Positions 17,071 through 27,716 of a stretch of 64,000 bases of DNA are shown piece by piece. The translations under genes and the position numbers were made by a program. Under the pieces are notes generated by a model. That model was not told the DNA's origin, did no database searches, and saw only the letters and a list, made by a program, of their open reading frames with translations. Source of the stretch: Coprococcus eutactus (GTDB lineage: Bacteria > Bacillota > Clostridia > Lachnospirales > Lachnospiraceae); the NCBI RefSeq assembly GCF_025149915.1, contig NZ_CP102278.1, positions 1,953,501 to 2,017,500 on the forward strand, given 5' to 3'. Numbering within the stretch: the first letter of the stretch is position 1; each line of letters begins with the position of its first letter.

Positions 17071-18709
17071 GAACGCCGACTACGGAGCCGCCGAACAATA
17101 CCTGCTCTTTGAGCATGACGAATTTACTATGAAGCCCGTCCTTGATGAAAACGGCAGGCTTATCCCCCGTGAGGATTATCGCTTGTCCACGCTGAACTGC
17201 GGCGGCGAGGATTTTGCCGTTGCGTGTATGCGCTCCAATCTCCGCTATGAGAAAAATCAGCGGCGGGAGGATGTGAAAAGCCACCACTATATCATCAGCT
17301 TTGACCCACGGGACGGGCCGGACAACGGCCTGACCGTAGACCGGGCGCAGGCGTTGGGGGAGCAATTCTGTAAAGAGCATTTCCCCGGCCATCAGGCCCT
17401 TGTCTGCACCCACCCGGACGGGCATAACCACAGCGGCAACATCCATGTGCATATCGTCATTAACAGCCTGCGGATAGAGGAAGTGCCGTTCCTGCCCTAC
17501 ATGGACAGGCCAGCGGACACGAAAGCCGGGTGCAAGCACCGCTGCACCGACGCAGCCCTACGCTACTTCAAGTCCGAGGTCATGGAGATGTGCCACCGGG
17601 AAGGACTTTACCAAATCGACCTCTTGAACGGCAGCAAGAACCGTGTCACAGACCGGGAATATTGGGCGCAGAAAAAGGGACAGGCCGCACTGGACAAGCA
17701 GAACGCCCCCATGATTGCAGGCGGTATCACGCCCCGGCAGACCAAGTTTGAAACGAACAAGGAGAAGCTGCGGCAGACCCTACGGAAAGCCCTTGCCACC
17801 GCTGCCAGCTTTGACGAGTTTTCCTCTCTGCTGTTGCGGGAGGGTGTGACCGTCAAGGAGAGCCGGGGGCGGCTGTCCTACCTCACGCCAGACAGGACGA
17901 AGCCTATCACCGCCCGGAAGCTGGGCGGCGACTTTGACCGCACCGCCGTCCTTGCCGTTTTGGAGCAGAACGCCCAGAGGGGCGTAACGGTTCGCTACAC
18001 CCCGCAGCACCAAGCCGCCAGAGCCGCCGAACAGACCGCAGCCATACCCGAATACCTACACGCCGGGAAAGGCCGCTTACAGGGCGAAAAGACAGGGAAA
18101 ATCGACCCCAGACAGGACAGTGTGCAGCGGCTTGTGGACATTGAGCAGAAGATGGCCGAGGGCAAGGGCAAAGGCTATGAACGATGGGCGAAGATACACA
18201 ATCTGAAACAGGCCGCCAAGACCCTGACCATCTACCAACAGTACGGCTTTTCTTCCCCGGAACAGCTTGAAGCCGCCGTTGCTACCGCCTATCAGGAAAT
18301 GCGCCAGACCAGCGGCGAACTGAAAGCACTGGAAACGAAGCTGCAAGGGAAAAGGGAGTTGCGGCAACAGGTACTTGCCTATGCCAAGACCAAGCCCATC
18401 CGCGAGGGGCTGAAAGCGCAGAAATCCGAGAAAGCCCGCGCCGCATACCGCCAGGCAAACGAGAGCGATTTTATCATAGCCGAAGCCGCCGCCCGGTATT
18501 TCAAGGCACAGGGGCTTACCAAGCTGCCCGGCCGAAAAGCGTTGCAGGCCGAGATCGAGCAGCTTATCTCCGAGAAAGACGGCCTGTACAACACCTATCA
18601 CGAACAGAAGCAGCGGTTCAGGGAGTTGCAGACCGTCAAGCGGAACATCGACCAGATTTTGCGCCGGGAAGAGCCGCACCGCAGAAAGGAGCAGAGCCAT
18701 GAACGATAA
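17042..18709 (+). CDS. MobA/MobL-type relaxase of element D
   Basis: The product is about 555 aa. A TTG at 17042 (LATLKHLGSKNADYGAAEQY) is the most likely start, after GTAGGTG; a GTG at 17033 is possible. The relaxase core is in the first 180 residues: SHHYIISFDP, and the metal-binding GNIHVHIVINS. The remainder is helical, with the YERWAKIHNLKQAAKTL segment that is almost identical to one in the ICE-C relaxase (YEQWAKIHNLKQAAKTM), so the two share ancestry there. It nicks element D oriT for transfer through a helper T4SS. Confidence 0.87.
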   Translation: MATLKHLGSKNADYGAAEQYLLFEHDEFTMKPVLDENGRLIPREDYRLSTLNCGGEDFAVACMRSNLRYEKNQRREDVKSHHYIISFDPRDGPDNGLTVDRAQALGEQFCKEHFPGHQALVCTHPDGHNHSGNIHVHIVINSLRIEEVPFLPYMDRPADTKAGCKHRCTDAALRYFKSEVMEMCHREGLYQIDLLNGSKNRVTDREYWAQKKGQAALDKQNAPMIAGGITPRQTKFETNKEKLRQTLRKALATAASFDEFSSLLLREGVTVKESRGRLSYLTPDRTKPITARKLGGDFDRTAVLAVLEQNAQRGVTVRYTPQHQAARAAEQTAAIPEYLHAGKGRLQGEKTGKIDPRQDSVQRLVDIEQKMAEGKGKGYERWAKIHNLKQAAKTLTIYQQYGFSSPEQLEAAVATAYQEMRQTSGELKALETKLQGKRELRQQVLAYAKTKPIREGLKAQKSEKARAAYRQANESDFIIAEAAARYFKAQGLTKLPGRKALQAEIEQLISEKDGLYNTYHEQKQRFRELQTVKRNIDQILRREEPHRRKEQSHER

Positions 18710-19085
18710 GCCGTCCCGCATGGACTACCGCCAGCACCAGGCAGCCCGCCGCCTTGTGCATGAGTGCTGTAACTACGACGAGGGGAACTGCCTGCTGTTA
18801 GACGACGGGGAGCCTTGCGTGTGCGTCCAGAGCATTTCCTATTCCCTCATGTGCCGCTGGTTCCGTGTGGCTGTCCTGCCCCTTGACGGGGAGCTGGCCG
18901 CAGCCCTCTTGTACCGGGGGAGCCGGAAACGCTGCGCGGTCTGCGGGGCGGCCTTTGTCCCCAAATCCAACCGGGGGAAATACTGCCCCGGCTGCGCCGG
19001 GTGCATGAAGAAACGCAAAGCCGCCGAGAGAAAGCGGAAACAAAGGCAGAAATGTCACGCTTTAGAGCCTTTCAAACCCGCATAA
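18699..19085 (+). CDS. Cys-rich VLP-domain protein (element D)
   Basis: The 128-aa protein overlaps the relaxase 3' end. It has paired cysteines in two clusters (ECCNYDEGNC-LLLDDGEPCVC, then CAVCGAAF...KYCPGC), a zinc-binding pattern, followed by a very basic tail. The SYSLMCRWFRVAVLPLD core matches the ICE-C copy at 38112-38477. Function is unknown; it consistently precedes the conserved 112-nt element and rep. Confidence 0.8.
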   Translation: MNDKPSRMDYRQHQAARRLVHECCNYDEGNCLLLDDGEPCVCVQSISYSLMCRWFRVAVLPLDGELAAALLYRGSRKRCAVCGAAFVPKSNRGKYCPGCAGCMKKRKAAERKRKQRQKCHALEPFKPA

Positions 19086-19166
19086 ATCAAGGCTTTTTTC
19101 GTGGGTGTCAAAGGGTATGCGATACATTTATCCTTTCCCCCCGGAAATGCCGTCCTAATGCGTGAC
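19054..19166 (+). ncRNA. conserved structured element, copy 2 (element D)
   Basis: The ends GTCACGCTTTAG and CTAATGCGTGAC pair (one mismatch), replacing the T-A pair of the ICE-C copies with C-G, a compensatory change. The 3' half keeps the TTTATCCTTTCCCCCCGGAA block. The 5' arm lies inside the Cys-rich VLP coding sequence. The length is 113 nt versus 112 nt in the other copies. Confidence 0.6.
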
Positions 19167-19952
19167 AAAGCCCAAAAACGACACAACACAGAGGGAGGTG
19201 ATACTATCGCTGATTATATCAGGGCAGACACCACGCTGCCCGCCTATCTTCCATACCCCCGTTTCCTGCTGAAAATGGAGATTTCACAGACCGCCAAGCT
19301 GCTGTATGCGCTTTTATTAGACCGCTCCACCCTGTCACAGAAGAACGGCTGGCAGGACGGCGAGGGCAGGATATTCATTGTCTACCCCGTTGCGGAGATA
19401 GCGGAAATGCTGGACAAGGGTTGTACCGCCATCAAGGGAGCCTTGAAAGAACTGGACGCAGCCGGGCTTTTAGAACGGGAACGGCGGGGCTTCTCCGCAC
19501 CCAATCGGCTTTATGTGAAAGTGCCGCCTGTCCCAGTGGTACGGTTTTCCGACCAACTGATGGCCGGAAAAGCGACCCTCATACAGTCGGAAAAGCGACC
19601 TTATGACGGTCGGAAAACCGACCCTATGATGGTCGGAAAACCGACCCCTAACAAAACTAATATAAACAACTTAATAGAGAACCAAACAATGAGAGCGAGT
19701 GGGGAGCCGCCCACAGCTTATGGCCGATATGAGAATATTTTTCTGTCAAAGGACGAATATGACGAGTTACAGGCAGAATACCCGGACAGGCTGGAACGGC
19801 TGATTGAGGAAATGAGCCATTACCTTGCCGCCAGCGGGAAAGCCTACCAGAATTATGCCGCCGCCTTGCACAGATGGGCGGCCAATGACAAAAAGGGAGC
19901 CGTAAAACAGGGCATCCCCGACTATACCTGTATGGAGGGAGAAAGCTTATGA
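19161..19952 (+). CDS. RepA_N-type replication initiator (element D)
   Basis: The N-terminal domain (YIRADTTLPAYLPYPRFLLKM, then YALLLDRSTLSQKN and a winged helix) is the RepA_N domain of plasmid initiators. The C-terminus is a short helical domain. The coordinate uses the first in-frame ATG, but that lies in the structured element without an SD. The strong SD GGGAGGTG is placed for an ATC at 19206 (ADYIRAD next). The region coding VGKPTP-like repeats contains five 23-bp iterons. It overlaps dnaC by 4 nt. Confidence 0.82.
   Translation, partial: RDKAQKRHNTEGGDTIADYIRADTTLPAYLPYPRFLLKMEISQTAKLLYALLLDRSTLSQKNGWQDGEGRIFIVYPVAEIAEMLDKGCTAIKGALKELDAAGLLERERRGFSAPNRLYVKVPPVPVVRFSDQLMAGKATLIQSEKRPYDGRKTDPMMVGKPTPNKTNINNLIENQTMRASGEPPTAYGRYENIFLSKDEYDELQAEYPDRLERLIEEMSHYLAASGKAYQNYAAALHRWAANDKKGAVKQGIPDYTCMEGESL
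19542..19654 (+). repeat. five 23-bp iterons inside element D rep
   Basis: Units with core CGGAAAACCGACC (first unit CGGTTTTCCGACC) begin at 19542, 19565, 19588, 19611 and 19634, exactly 23 bp apart. The GGTCGGAAAACCGACC core is palindromic. They lie in the rep coding sequence, as in RepA_N plasmids. Confidence 0.7.
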
Positions 19953-20788
19953 CAAGTGAAATCAAAGATATTTTGGAGAACATGACAACCGCCGCCCCGG
20001 AGATGGAGGACTATATCGGCGAGGACGGACTGCTTTACTGCGGAAAGTGCCATACGCCGAAAGAAGCCTACTTCCCGGAGGGTAAGGAGCTGTTTGGCCG
20101 TGACCGCCACCCGGCAGAGTGCGACTGCCAGAGAGCCGCCCGTGAGCAGCGGCAGGCCGCCGAGGAACACCGCCGCCATGTGGAAGCCGTGGAAAATCTG
20201 AAACAGAGGGCTTTTGCCGACTCAGCCATGCAGCAATGGACATTCGAGAACGACAACGGCAGAAACCCGCAGACCGGGATTGCCCGGCGGTATGCGGAGC
20301 ATTGGGAAGAAATGCAGGCCGAAAACATCGGCTGCCTGTTCTGGGGGAACGTCGGCAACGGGAAAAGCTACCTTGCGGGCTGTATCGCAAACGCCCTCAT
20401 GGAGAAAGAAGTCCCCGTATATATGACGAACTTCGCCGTTATCCTGGGCGACCTCTCTCCCGGCTTTACAGGCCGGAATGAGTATATTTCCCGCCTTTGC
20501 CGCTATCCGCTGCTTATCATTGACGACTTCGGCATGGAGCGTGGCACCGACTATGGACTGGAACAGGTATTCCATGTGATTGATACCCGATACCGCAGCA
20601 ACAAGCCGCTGATCGCCACCACCAACCGCCCGCTGGACGAGTTGAAAAAGCCGACAGACACGGCCCATTCCCGGATTTATGACCGACTGCTGTCCATGTG
20701 CGTCCCGATACGCTTTACTGGCGTCAACTTCCGGCAGGAAACCGCAAAGCGGAAAATGGAAACCATGAAGAAACTGCTGGCTGAATGA
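19949..20788 (+). CDS. DnaC/IstB-like helicase loader
   Basis: The 279-aa AAA+ ATPase has Walker A GNVGNGKS near residue 136, Walker B LLIIDDFG near residue 190, and the sensor segment ATTNRPLDEL. A zinc-like CGKCH...CDC lies in the N-terminus. It overlaps repA by ATGA and probably loads the replicative helicase at the element D origin. This rep-dnaC pair is common in such mobilizable elements. Confidence 0.85.
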   Translation: MTSEIKDILENMTTAAPEMEDYIGEDGLLYCGKCHTPKEAYFPEGKELFGRDRHPAECDCQRAAREQRQAAEEHRRHVEAVENLKQRAFADSAMQQWTFENDNGRNPQTGIARRYAEHWEEMQAENIGCLFWGNVGNGKSYLAGCIANALMEKEVPVYMTNFAVILGDLSPGFTGRNEYISRLCRYPLLIIDDFGMERGTDYGLEQVFHVIDTRYRSNKPLIATTNRPLDELKKPTDTAHSRIYDRLLSMCVPIRFTGVNFRQETAKRKMETMKKLLAE

Positions 20789-20802
20789 AAGGAGTATTGC
20801 CT

Positions 20803-20991
20803 ATGGAGAATATCAAGCAGCACGACCACCGTACCACCCGCCGCCCCGACTGCGTGACGGAAATCCGCATGGGGAATACCGTTCTTGTCGTGTCCGGCTT
20901 TTTCAAGAAAGACACCACCAGCACCGCCGCCGACAAGATGGCGAGGGTACTGGAAGCGGAAGCCGCTGCTACACAAAAAAAGGCGATTTGA
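20803..20991 (+). CDS. TnpW-like protein (element D)
   Basis: The 62-aa protein begins at the ATG after AAAGGAG. The segment TEIRMGNTVLVVSGFFKKD and the ADKMARVLEAE helix match the TnpW pattern of the proteins at 588-752 and 44501-44668. It precedes tnpX by 111 nt. It is probably an accessory of the recombinase. Confidence 0.65.
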   Translation: MENIKQHDHRTTRRPDCVTEIRMGNTVLVVSGFFKKDTTSTAADKMARVLEAEAAATQKKAI

Positions 20992-21050
20992 CAAGCTGTA
21001 AAGAAGCAGATTTATCACTTTTACCGCTGTACAGCCGCCCCTGTTCCGTG

Positions 21051-22722
<1,672 letters not shown>

Positions 22723-22810
22723 CGCCTGACCTATCCGACACAGCCCTAAGTGCCGGATAGGAACGGCAAAATTTTTTACACTTCTATTACTTCTTTATCG
22801 CACATTAGCA

Positions 22811-22903
22811 AAGAGCCAGGGCATGAAGCAGCTTATGGCGGGCGGCGGCGTTGCCCTTATCGGCATGACCCTTGTACCGCTGCTTTCCGGCTTGTTCGGT
22901 TAA
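22811..22903 (+). pseudogene. Maff2-family protein, 3' part
   Basis: This codes for KSQGMKQLMAGGGVALIG and the second hydrophobic helix ending LSGLFG. It has no start of its own. It is the continuation of 13308-13432 across element D. Confidence 0.88.
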
Positions 22904-22922
22904 GAAGCGCGGGTAAAGGCTT

Positions 22923-23792
22923 ATGCAGAGCATACTTGACGCGATTAACGAATGGATAAAGGAAATCCTCATAGGAGCCATAAACGGTAATCTGTCAACT
23001 ATGTTCGGGGACGTAAACGAGAAAGTCGGCACTATCGCCGCAGAGGTAGGGCAGACCCCGCAAGGGTGGAACGCAAATATATTCTCCATGATACAGACCC
23101 TTAGTGAGAATGTAATCGTACCCATTGCGGGGCTTGTCATTACCTACGTCCTATGCTATGAGCTTATCAGCATGGTAACGGAAAAGAACAATATGCACGA
23201 CGTTGACACTTCCATGTTCTTCAAGTGGGTGTTCAAGGCGTTTGTGGCAGTCTACCTTGTGACGCACACCTTTGACATCACTATGGCGGTGTTCGATATG
23301 GCGCAGCACGTTGTTTCCGGCGCGGCGGGGGTAATCGGCGGCAGCACAGAGATTGATGTTGCCGCCGCCCTTGCTTCCATGCAGGACGGGCTTGACGCTA
23401 TGGAAATCCCCGAACTGCTCTTACTTGTCATGGAAACAAGCCTTGTGAGCTTGTGCATGAAAATCATGTCCGTACTGATAACCGTTATCCTCTACGGGCG
23501 CATGATAGAGATTTACCTTTACTGTTCGGTATCGCCTATCCCGTTTGCAACAATGACGAACCGGGAATGGGGGCAGATAGGAAACAACTACCTCAAATCC
23601 CTGTTCGCTATCGGTTTTCAAGGCTTCCTCATTATGATATGCGTCGGCATTTACGCGGTTCTGGTAAACAACATGATAATAGCGGACAATCTGCACAGCG
23701 CGATATTCTCCCTTGCAGCCTATACCGTTATCCTCTGTTTCTCCCTGTTCAAATCCGGCGCACTGGCGAAGTCGATATTCTCCGCGCATTAG
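22923..23792 (+). CDS. VirB6/TrbL-like T4SS membrane protein
   Basis: The 289-aa protein has at least five membrane segments (VIVPIAGLVITYVLCYELI, FFKWVFKAFVAVYLV, IMSVLITVILYG, GFQGFLIMICVGIYAVLV, AAYTVILCFSLF). The central polar segment has SPIPFATMTNREWGQIGNNYLKSL, a hallmark of the VirB6-like proteins of Tn1549-type ICEs. It forms part of the inner-membrane channel. It follows maff2 by 19 nt and is probably co-transcribed with it when intact. Confidence 0.85.
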   Translation: MQSILDAINEWIKEILIGAINGNLSTMFGDVNEKVGTIAAEVGQTPQGWNANIFSMIQTLSENVIVPIAGLVITYVLCYELISMVTEKNNMHDVDTSMFFKWVFKAFVAVYLVTHTFDITMAVFDMAQHVVSGAAGVIGGSTEIDVAAALASMQDGLDAMEIPELLLLVMETSLVSLCMKIMSVLITVILYGRMIEIYLYCSVSPIPFATMTNREWGQIGNNYLKSLFAIGFQGFLIMICVGIYAVLVNNMIIADNLHSAIFSLAAYTVILCFSLFKSGALAKSIFSAH

Positions 23793-23969
23793 CGGCGTGT
23801 CAAGGGCAGGGTGGAGATTTTCAGAGCGAAGCGGCGAAAATACGACCCGACCTTGACGCGGATAACCCCCATATAATACGGGCGGGCAAAGGGCATAGAT
23901 TGACCTTTGCCTTGATTACCCTTATGGGAAGTTACAGCAACACCAAACCCAGAGAAAGGAGGTTTTCAC

Positions 23970-24371
23970 TTGGCGTATGTACCCGTACCCAAAGACTTAT
24001 CCAAAGTCAAGACAAAAGTAGCGTTCAACCTTACCAAACGGCAGATTGTATGTTTTGCGGCGGCTCTCCTGTTCGGCTTGCCGCTTTTCTTTCTGCTCAA
24101 AGACAGCACAGGCACAAGCCTTGCGTCTATGGCTATGATTGCCGTCATGCTGCCCTGTTTCCTCTTTGCCATGTATGAGAAGCATGGACAGCCCCTTGAA
24201 GTGGTGGTGAAGAACATCATTCAGACGAAATTCATAGCCCCCAAAGAACGACCATACAGGACAGACAACTTTTATTCCGTCTTAGAACGGCAGAGAAAAC
24301 TTGAAAAGGAGGTATCAGCGATTGCAAAAGGAAACACGAAGAAACAGCGCGGCGGGAAGCGCAAAGCCTAA
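23970..24371 (+). CDS. PrgI-family T4SS protein (VirB3-like)
   Basis: The 133-aa protein starts at TTG 23970 after AAAGGAGG. MAYVPVPKDLSKVKTKVAF at the N-terminus, two membrane helices (IVCFAAALLFGLPLFFLL; ASMAMIAVMLPCFLFAM) and the EVVVKNIIQTKFIAPKERPY segment identify the PrgI family. It sits directly before virB4, like VirB3 in other systems, and overlaps its start. It is probably an inner-membrane partner of VirB4. Confidence 0.88.
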   Translation: MAYVPVPKDLSKVKTKVAFNLTKRQIVCFAAALLFGLPLFFLLKDSTGTSLASMAMIAVMLPCFLFAMYEKHGQPLEVVVKNIIQTKFIAPKERPYRTDNFYSVLERQRKLEKEVSAIAKGNTKKQRGGKRKA

Positions 24372-26760
24372 CCCGCCCCGCAAGCTCACCCGCGCCGAGA
24401 AAAAGCAGATTGCGGAAATCATCAGACAGGCAAAGGGCGACGGGAAAGCGCACACCGCGCAGCAGACAATCCCTTATATCCAGATGTACCCGGACGGTAT
24501 CTGCAAGGTTACGGGACGGAAATACTCAAAGACCGTCGCCTTTGAAGATATTAACTATCAGCTTGCACAGGCAGACGACAAGACCGCCATTTTTGAGAAC
24601 TGGTGCGACTTCCTCAACTACTTTGACGCTTCCGTTTCGGTGCAGCTCTCTTTCATCAATCAGGGGACGCAGCGCGGCGAAGCGGAAAAGGCGGTCAATA
24701 TCCCGGCACAGGAGGACGCTTTCAATTCTATCCGCACAGAATACCGGGATATGCTGAAAAACCAGCTTGCAAAGGGCAACAACGGGCTTGTCAAAGCAAA
24801 ATATATCACCTTTGCCATTGAAGCCGACAGTCTGGGCGCGGCGAAATCCCGCCTTGCCCGTATCGAAACGGACGTACTCAACAACTTTAAGCTCTTGGGC
24901 GTGTCTGCCCGCCCCATGACAGGCTATGAACGCCTTAAAATGCTGCATGGCATTTTCCACCCGGAGGGCGGGCAGTTTGCCTTTGATTTTTCATGGCTTG
25001 CCCCGTCCGGGCTTTCCACAAAGGACTTTATCGCCCCGTCCTCTTTCCGTTTTGGCGAGGGGCGGTATTTCCGCATGGGGCGCAAAATCGGCGCGGTTTC
25101 ATTCCTTGAAATCCTTGCGCCGGAATTAAACGACCGTATCTTATCTGACATTCTGGACTTGGAAACGGGCGTTATCGTCAATCTGCATATCCACAGTATC
25201 GACCAGACCGAAGCCATAAAGACAATCAAGCGGAAAATCACCGACCTTGACAAAATGAAAATCGAAGAACAGAAAAAAGCGGTACGCAGCGGCTACGACA
25301 TGGATATAATCCCGTCCGACCTTGCCACTTTCGGCAGCGAAGCGAAGAACCTCTTACAGGACTTGCAGAGCCGGAATGAAAGAATGTTCCTCTTGACGTT
25401 CCTTGTGGTGAACATGGCAGACACAAAAAGGAAACTGGAAAATGACGTATTCGCGGCGGCGGGCATTGCACAGAAGAACAACTGCGCCTTAACCCGCCTT
25501 GACTACCAACAGGAAGCGGGGCTTATGTCCTCTGTACCGCTTGGGGAGAACCTTATCCCCATTCAAAGAGGGCTTACCACGTCAAGCACCGCTATCTTTA
25601 TCCCCTTTATCACGCAGGAGCTTTTTCAGACGGGCGCGGCTTTGTATTACGGCTTAAACGCCCTGTCTAACAACATGATACTCTGCGACCGCAAGCAGCT
25701 AAAGAACCCCAACGGCTTAATCTTGGGTACGCCGGGAAGCGGGAAATCCTTTGCCGCCAAACGGGAAATGACAAACGCTTTCCTCATTACCGACGACGAC
25801 ATAATTATCTGCGACCCGGAAGCAGAGTATTTTTCCCTTGTGCAGCGGCTTGACGGGCAAGTGATACGGTTATCGCCTACGGGCAAGGGCATTGACGGGA
25901 AGCCCCAGTATGTGAACCCTATGGATATTAACCTCAATTACAGCGAGGACGACAGCCCCCTTGCGCTGAAATCCGACTTTATCCTCTCCCTCTGCGAGCT
26001 TGTCATAGGCGGCAAGGAGGGCTTGCAGCCCGTCGATAAGACCGTCATTGACCGCGCTGTTAGGAACGTGTACCGCCCTTTCCTTGCAGACCCCGACCCG
26101 GAGAAAATGCCTATCTTGGGCGACCTCTACAACGAGCTTTTGAAGCAGCCGGAGCCGGAAGCGGCGCGTATCGCGGCGGCGTTGGAGCTTTATGTTTCCG
26201 GGAGCCTTAACGTCTTTAACCACAGGACGAATGTAGAGCTTTCAAACCGCCTTGTCTGCTTTGACATCAAGCAGCTTGGGAAGCAGCTCAAAAAATTAGG
26301 TATGCTCATTGTGCAGGACCAGGTATGGAACCGCGTCACCGTCAACCGGGCAGAAAGGAAATCCACCCGGTATTTTATGGACGAATTTCATCTTCTCTTG
26401 AAAGAGGAACAGACCGCCGCCTATTCCGTTGAAATCTGGAAGCGTTTCAGAAAATGGGGCGGCATACCCACAGCAATCACGCAGAACGTCAAAGATTTGC
26501 TTGCTTCCCGCGAAGTGGAGAATATCTTTGAAAACTCTGATTTTGTCCTCATGCTCAATCAGGCGGCGGGCGACCGGGCTATCCTTGCAAAGCAGCTCAA
26601 CATCTCCCCGCAGCAGATGAAGTATGTCACCCACACCGAAGCGGGCGAGGGGCTTATCTTCTACGGGAACGTGGTGCTGCCCTTTGTAGACCGCTTCCCG
26701 AAAGACACCGAGCTTTACCGGGTAATGACGACGAAGCCGGAGGAAGTGGGCGAAGCATGA
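24322..26760 (+). CDS. VirB4-type conjugation ATPase
   Basis: The protein is about 812 aa. A TTG at 24322 lies 9 nt after AAAGGAGG and is preferred to the TTG at 24301, which contains the SD itself. Walker A GTPGSGKS is near residue 470, with DDIIICDPEAEYF downstream, and RYFMDEFHLLL is Walker B near residue 685. It powers the T4SS and marks ICE-C as self-transmissible in principle. It overlaps the methyltransferase by ATGA. Confidence 0.93.
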   Translation: MQKETRRNSAAGSAKPNPPRKLTRAEKKQIAEIIRQAKGDGKAHTAQQTIPYIQMYPDGICKVTGRKYSKTVAFEDINYQLAQADDKTAIFENWCDFLNYFDASVSVQLSFINQGTQRGEAEKAVNIPAQEDAFNSIRTEYRDMLKNQLAKGNNGLVKAKYITFAIEADSLGAAKSRLARIETDVLNNFKLLGVSARPMTGYERLKMLHGIFHPEGGQFAFDFSWLAPSGLSTKDFIAPSSFRFGEGRYFRMGRKIGAVSFLEILAPELNDRILSDILDLETGVIVNLHIHSIDQTEAIKTIKRKITDLDKMKIEEQKKAVRSGYDMDIIPSDLATFGSEAKNLLQDLQSRNERMFLLTFLVVNMADTKRKLENDVFAAAGIAQKNNCALTRLDYQQEAGLMSSVPLGENLIPIQRGLTTSSTAIFIPFITQELFQTGAALYYGLNALSNNMILCDRKQLKNPNGLILGTPGSGKSFAAKREMTNAFLITDDDIIICDPEAEYFSLVQRLDGQVIRLSPTGKGIDGKPQYVNPMDINLNYSEDDSPLALKSDFILSLCELVIGGKEGLQPVDKTVIDRAVRNVYRPFLADPDPEKMPILGDLYNELLKQPEPEAARIAAALELYVSGSLNVFNHRTNVELSNRLVCFDIKQLGKQLKKLGMLIVQDQVWNRVTVNRAERKSTRYFMDEFHLLLKEEQTAAYSVEIWKRFRKWGGIPTAITQNVKDLLASREVENIFENSDFVLMLNQAAGDRAILAKQLNISPQQMKYVTHTEAGEGLIFYGNVVLPFVDRFPKDTELYRVMTTKPEEVGEA

Positions 26761-27716
26761 ACGGGCTGAAAACTGACACAATCATCAACCGGGACGCGCT
26801 CTATGCCTTGCGGGAGCTTCCAGAGGAAAGCGTACACTGTTGCGTCACAAGCCCGCCCTACTATGCGCTTAGGGATTACGGGCTTGATATGCAGATTGGG
26901 CGGGAGGACACGCCGGAGCAGTACATTGACAGGCTGACCGAGGTTTTCCGCGAGCTGCGCCGGGTACTGCGTTCTGACGGTACGCTCTGGCTGAATATCG
27001 CGGACACCTACTGCGGCACAGGAAATAAAGGCTACCATGCAGACCCGAAGAACCCGAAAGGCAGAAACGGACAGCAGATTGCAAGAAACAACCGCGTTTC
27101 CGGCTGCAAACAAAAGGACTTAATCGGTATCCCTTGGCTTTTAGCCTTTGCCCTACGCGCTGACGGGTGGTATTTACGGAGCGACATTATCTGGCAGAAA
27201 GAAAACCCCATGCCGGAGAGCGTGAAAGACCGCCCTACCCGCTGCTATGAACATATCTTTCTGCTTACGAAGTCAAAGAAGTATTTTTATGACGCAGCCG
27301 CCATAGCCGAGCCGTTAGCCCCCACAACGGCGGCGCGGTACCGCACCGGGCGCAGCGCGGGACAGAAATATGCGGACGAAGTACCCGGACAGGGGAACGT
27401 ACAGGGGCTTAACCGGGCGCGAAGCGGCAGCTACTACGACGAAGCCCTCATGCCGACCATGCGGAACAGGCGGGACGTGTGGCTTATCAATACCGTTCCC
27501 TACAAGGGCGGGCATTTCGCCGCGTTCCCGCCAAAACTTGCCGAAACCTGTATCAAGGCGGGCTGTCCGAAAGGCGGCGTTGTGCTTGACCCCTTTTTCG
27601 GCAGCGGCACGACGGGGGCAGCCGCAAAGCAGCTTGACAGGCATTATATAGGCATTGAGATAAACGCCGAGTATTGCGCCCTTGCAAGGGCGCGGATTGG
27701 AGGGACAGACACATAA
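26757..27716 (+). CDS. DNA methyltransferase (N4/N6 type)
   Basis: The 319-aa enzyme has catalytic motif IV TSPPYY near residue 31 and SAM-binding motif I DPFFGSGTTG near residue 279, in the order of beta-class amino-methyltransferases. There is no restriction enzyme beside it. It lies inside the transfer operon between virB4 and the CHAP gene and overlaps both, so it probably protects ICE DNA from host restriction on arrival, together with the antirestriction gene at 33332. The specificity cannot be read from sequence. Confidence 0.88.
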   Translation: MNGLKTDTIINRDALYALRELPEESVHCCVTSPPYYALRDYGLDMQIGREDTPEQYIDRLTEVFRELRRVLRSDGTLWLNIADTYCGTGNKGYHADPKNPKGRNGQQIARNNRVSGCKQKDLIGIPWLLAFALRADGWYLRSDIIWQKENPMPESVKDRPTRCYEHIFLLTKSKKYFYDAAAIAEPLAPTTAARYRTGRSAGQKYADEVPGQGNVQGLNRARSGSYYDEALMPTMRNRRDVWLINTVPYKGGHFAAFPPKLAETCIKAGCPKGGVVLDPFFGSGTTGAAAKQLDRHYIGIEINAEYCALARARIGGTDT

